Of a DNA stretch of 64,000 nucleotides, positions 63,673 through 64,000 are shown piece after piece. The stretch covers positions 1,670,204 to 1,734,203 of the forward strand of contig CM030935.1 in assembly GCA_018136815.1 (NCBI GenBank), written 5' to 3'. The translations under genes and the position numbers were made by a program. The DNA is from Isochrysis galbana. Its lineage: Eukaryota; Haptophyta; Isochrysidales; Isochrysidaceae. The notes under the pieces were generated by a model. The model did not search any database. It was not told the origin of the DNA and was given only the letters and a program-made list of their open reading frames with translations. Each line of letters begins with the position of its first letter. The first letter of the stretch is position 1.

Positions 63673-64000
63673 ACGTAGCTAGCTAGCATGGCGGCGGTAG
63701 TAGTAGTAGTAGTACGTCGGTTGTAGGTAGGTGGTTGTGTGGGCCTGGGCCTGGGCTTGCTGTAGTTGATTGAAGTCTTGCAGCTGGTGCTTTCTACTTT
63801 CTACTTTCTACTTTCTAGTTACCCAGATAACAGGCGAATGGACGGTGTTTGTCACACACACTTCACACTTCTTGACATTGACATTGTCGATGCCATTGTG
63901 CACTTTGCGCCCGTTCCGAGATCATAAAATGTGGTTAATGATCTCCGGCTGGCGGCCGGCGAGGCTCGTTCTCCTCTCTTTCTCTTCCTCTCCACGCACG
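63673..64000. other. No gene; short repeats
   Basis: (GTA)n at 63696, GGGCCTGGGCCTGGGC at 63740, CTTTCTACTTTCTACTTTCT at 63790. The window ends in a repeat of ATGATCTCCGGCTG...CTCGTT seen at 10026. Confidence 0.5.

Overview
The window looks like nuclear DNA of a GC-rich unicellular eukaryotic alga. Its genes are split by short GT-AG introns (about 85-230 bp). They encode typical eukaryotic proteins: a TFIIH subunit, a kinesin, cytochrome b561, a GT90 glycosyltransferase and a FAM151/menorin relative. One short protein carries a signal peptide followed by a single thylakoid-type helix, which suggests a secondary plastid. A haptophyte is my best guess, but no rRNA or organelle marker is present to prove it.

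Layout of gene-bearing islands. A UPF0390-like basic protein (1927-2456, -). An unknown three-exon gene (3927-5065, +). A FAM151/menorin-like protein (6799-8269, +). A coiled-coil protein (11244-12122, -). Two unknown ORFs (12601-14066, +). A plastid membrane protein (16974-17294, +). A TCD-type ThiF dehydratase relative (20109-21734, -). A MGQY-start protein (25698-26249, +). A kinesin fused to kinesin-light-chain-like TPRs (27284-30402, -). A small ORF broken by a hAT-type element (30814-31675, -). Cytochrome b561 (36365-37147, +). TFB1/p62 of TFIIH (40583-43030, +). A quinone oxidoreductase (47519-49009, -). Phosphoglucomutase (51590-53749, +). An F-box-like/beta-propeller protein (55754-57254, -). 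A GT90 (CAP10-like) protein (58131-60329, -). An acidic nuclear-looking protein (61413-62867, -). They do not form a pathway; neighbours are on mixed strands and independent.

Between the islands lies a dense layer of non-LTR retrotransposon (LINE) debris. Its recurrent features are a short palindrome at the 5' end directly before the first ATG, and a 3' end that finishes in poly-T in the coding orientation (TAGCCCTGAATCTTCAGAT-Tn or AGAATATTAAAAGG-Tn). Three insertions are framed by clear target-site duplications (22930-24802, 32587-35876, 37762-38141), which fixes the element limits and proves the poly-T polarity. DNA-transposon traces (a 557-bp hAT MITE with 8-bp duplications, a hAT transposase remnant, a GGGCGGTCAAACA repeat family), minisatellites and purine/pyrimidine tracts fill most of the rest.

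All exon limits were read by eye from GT-AG signals and protein continuity; no database search was possible.
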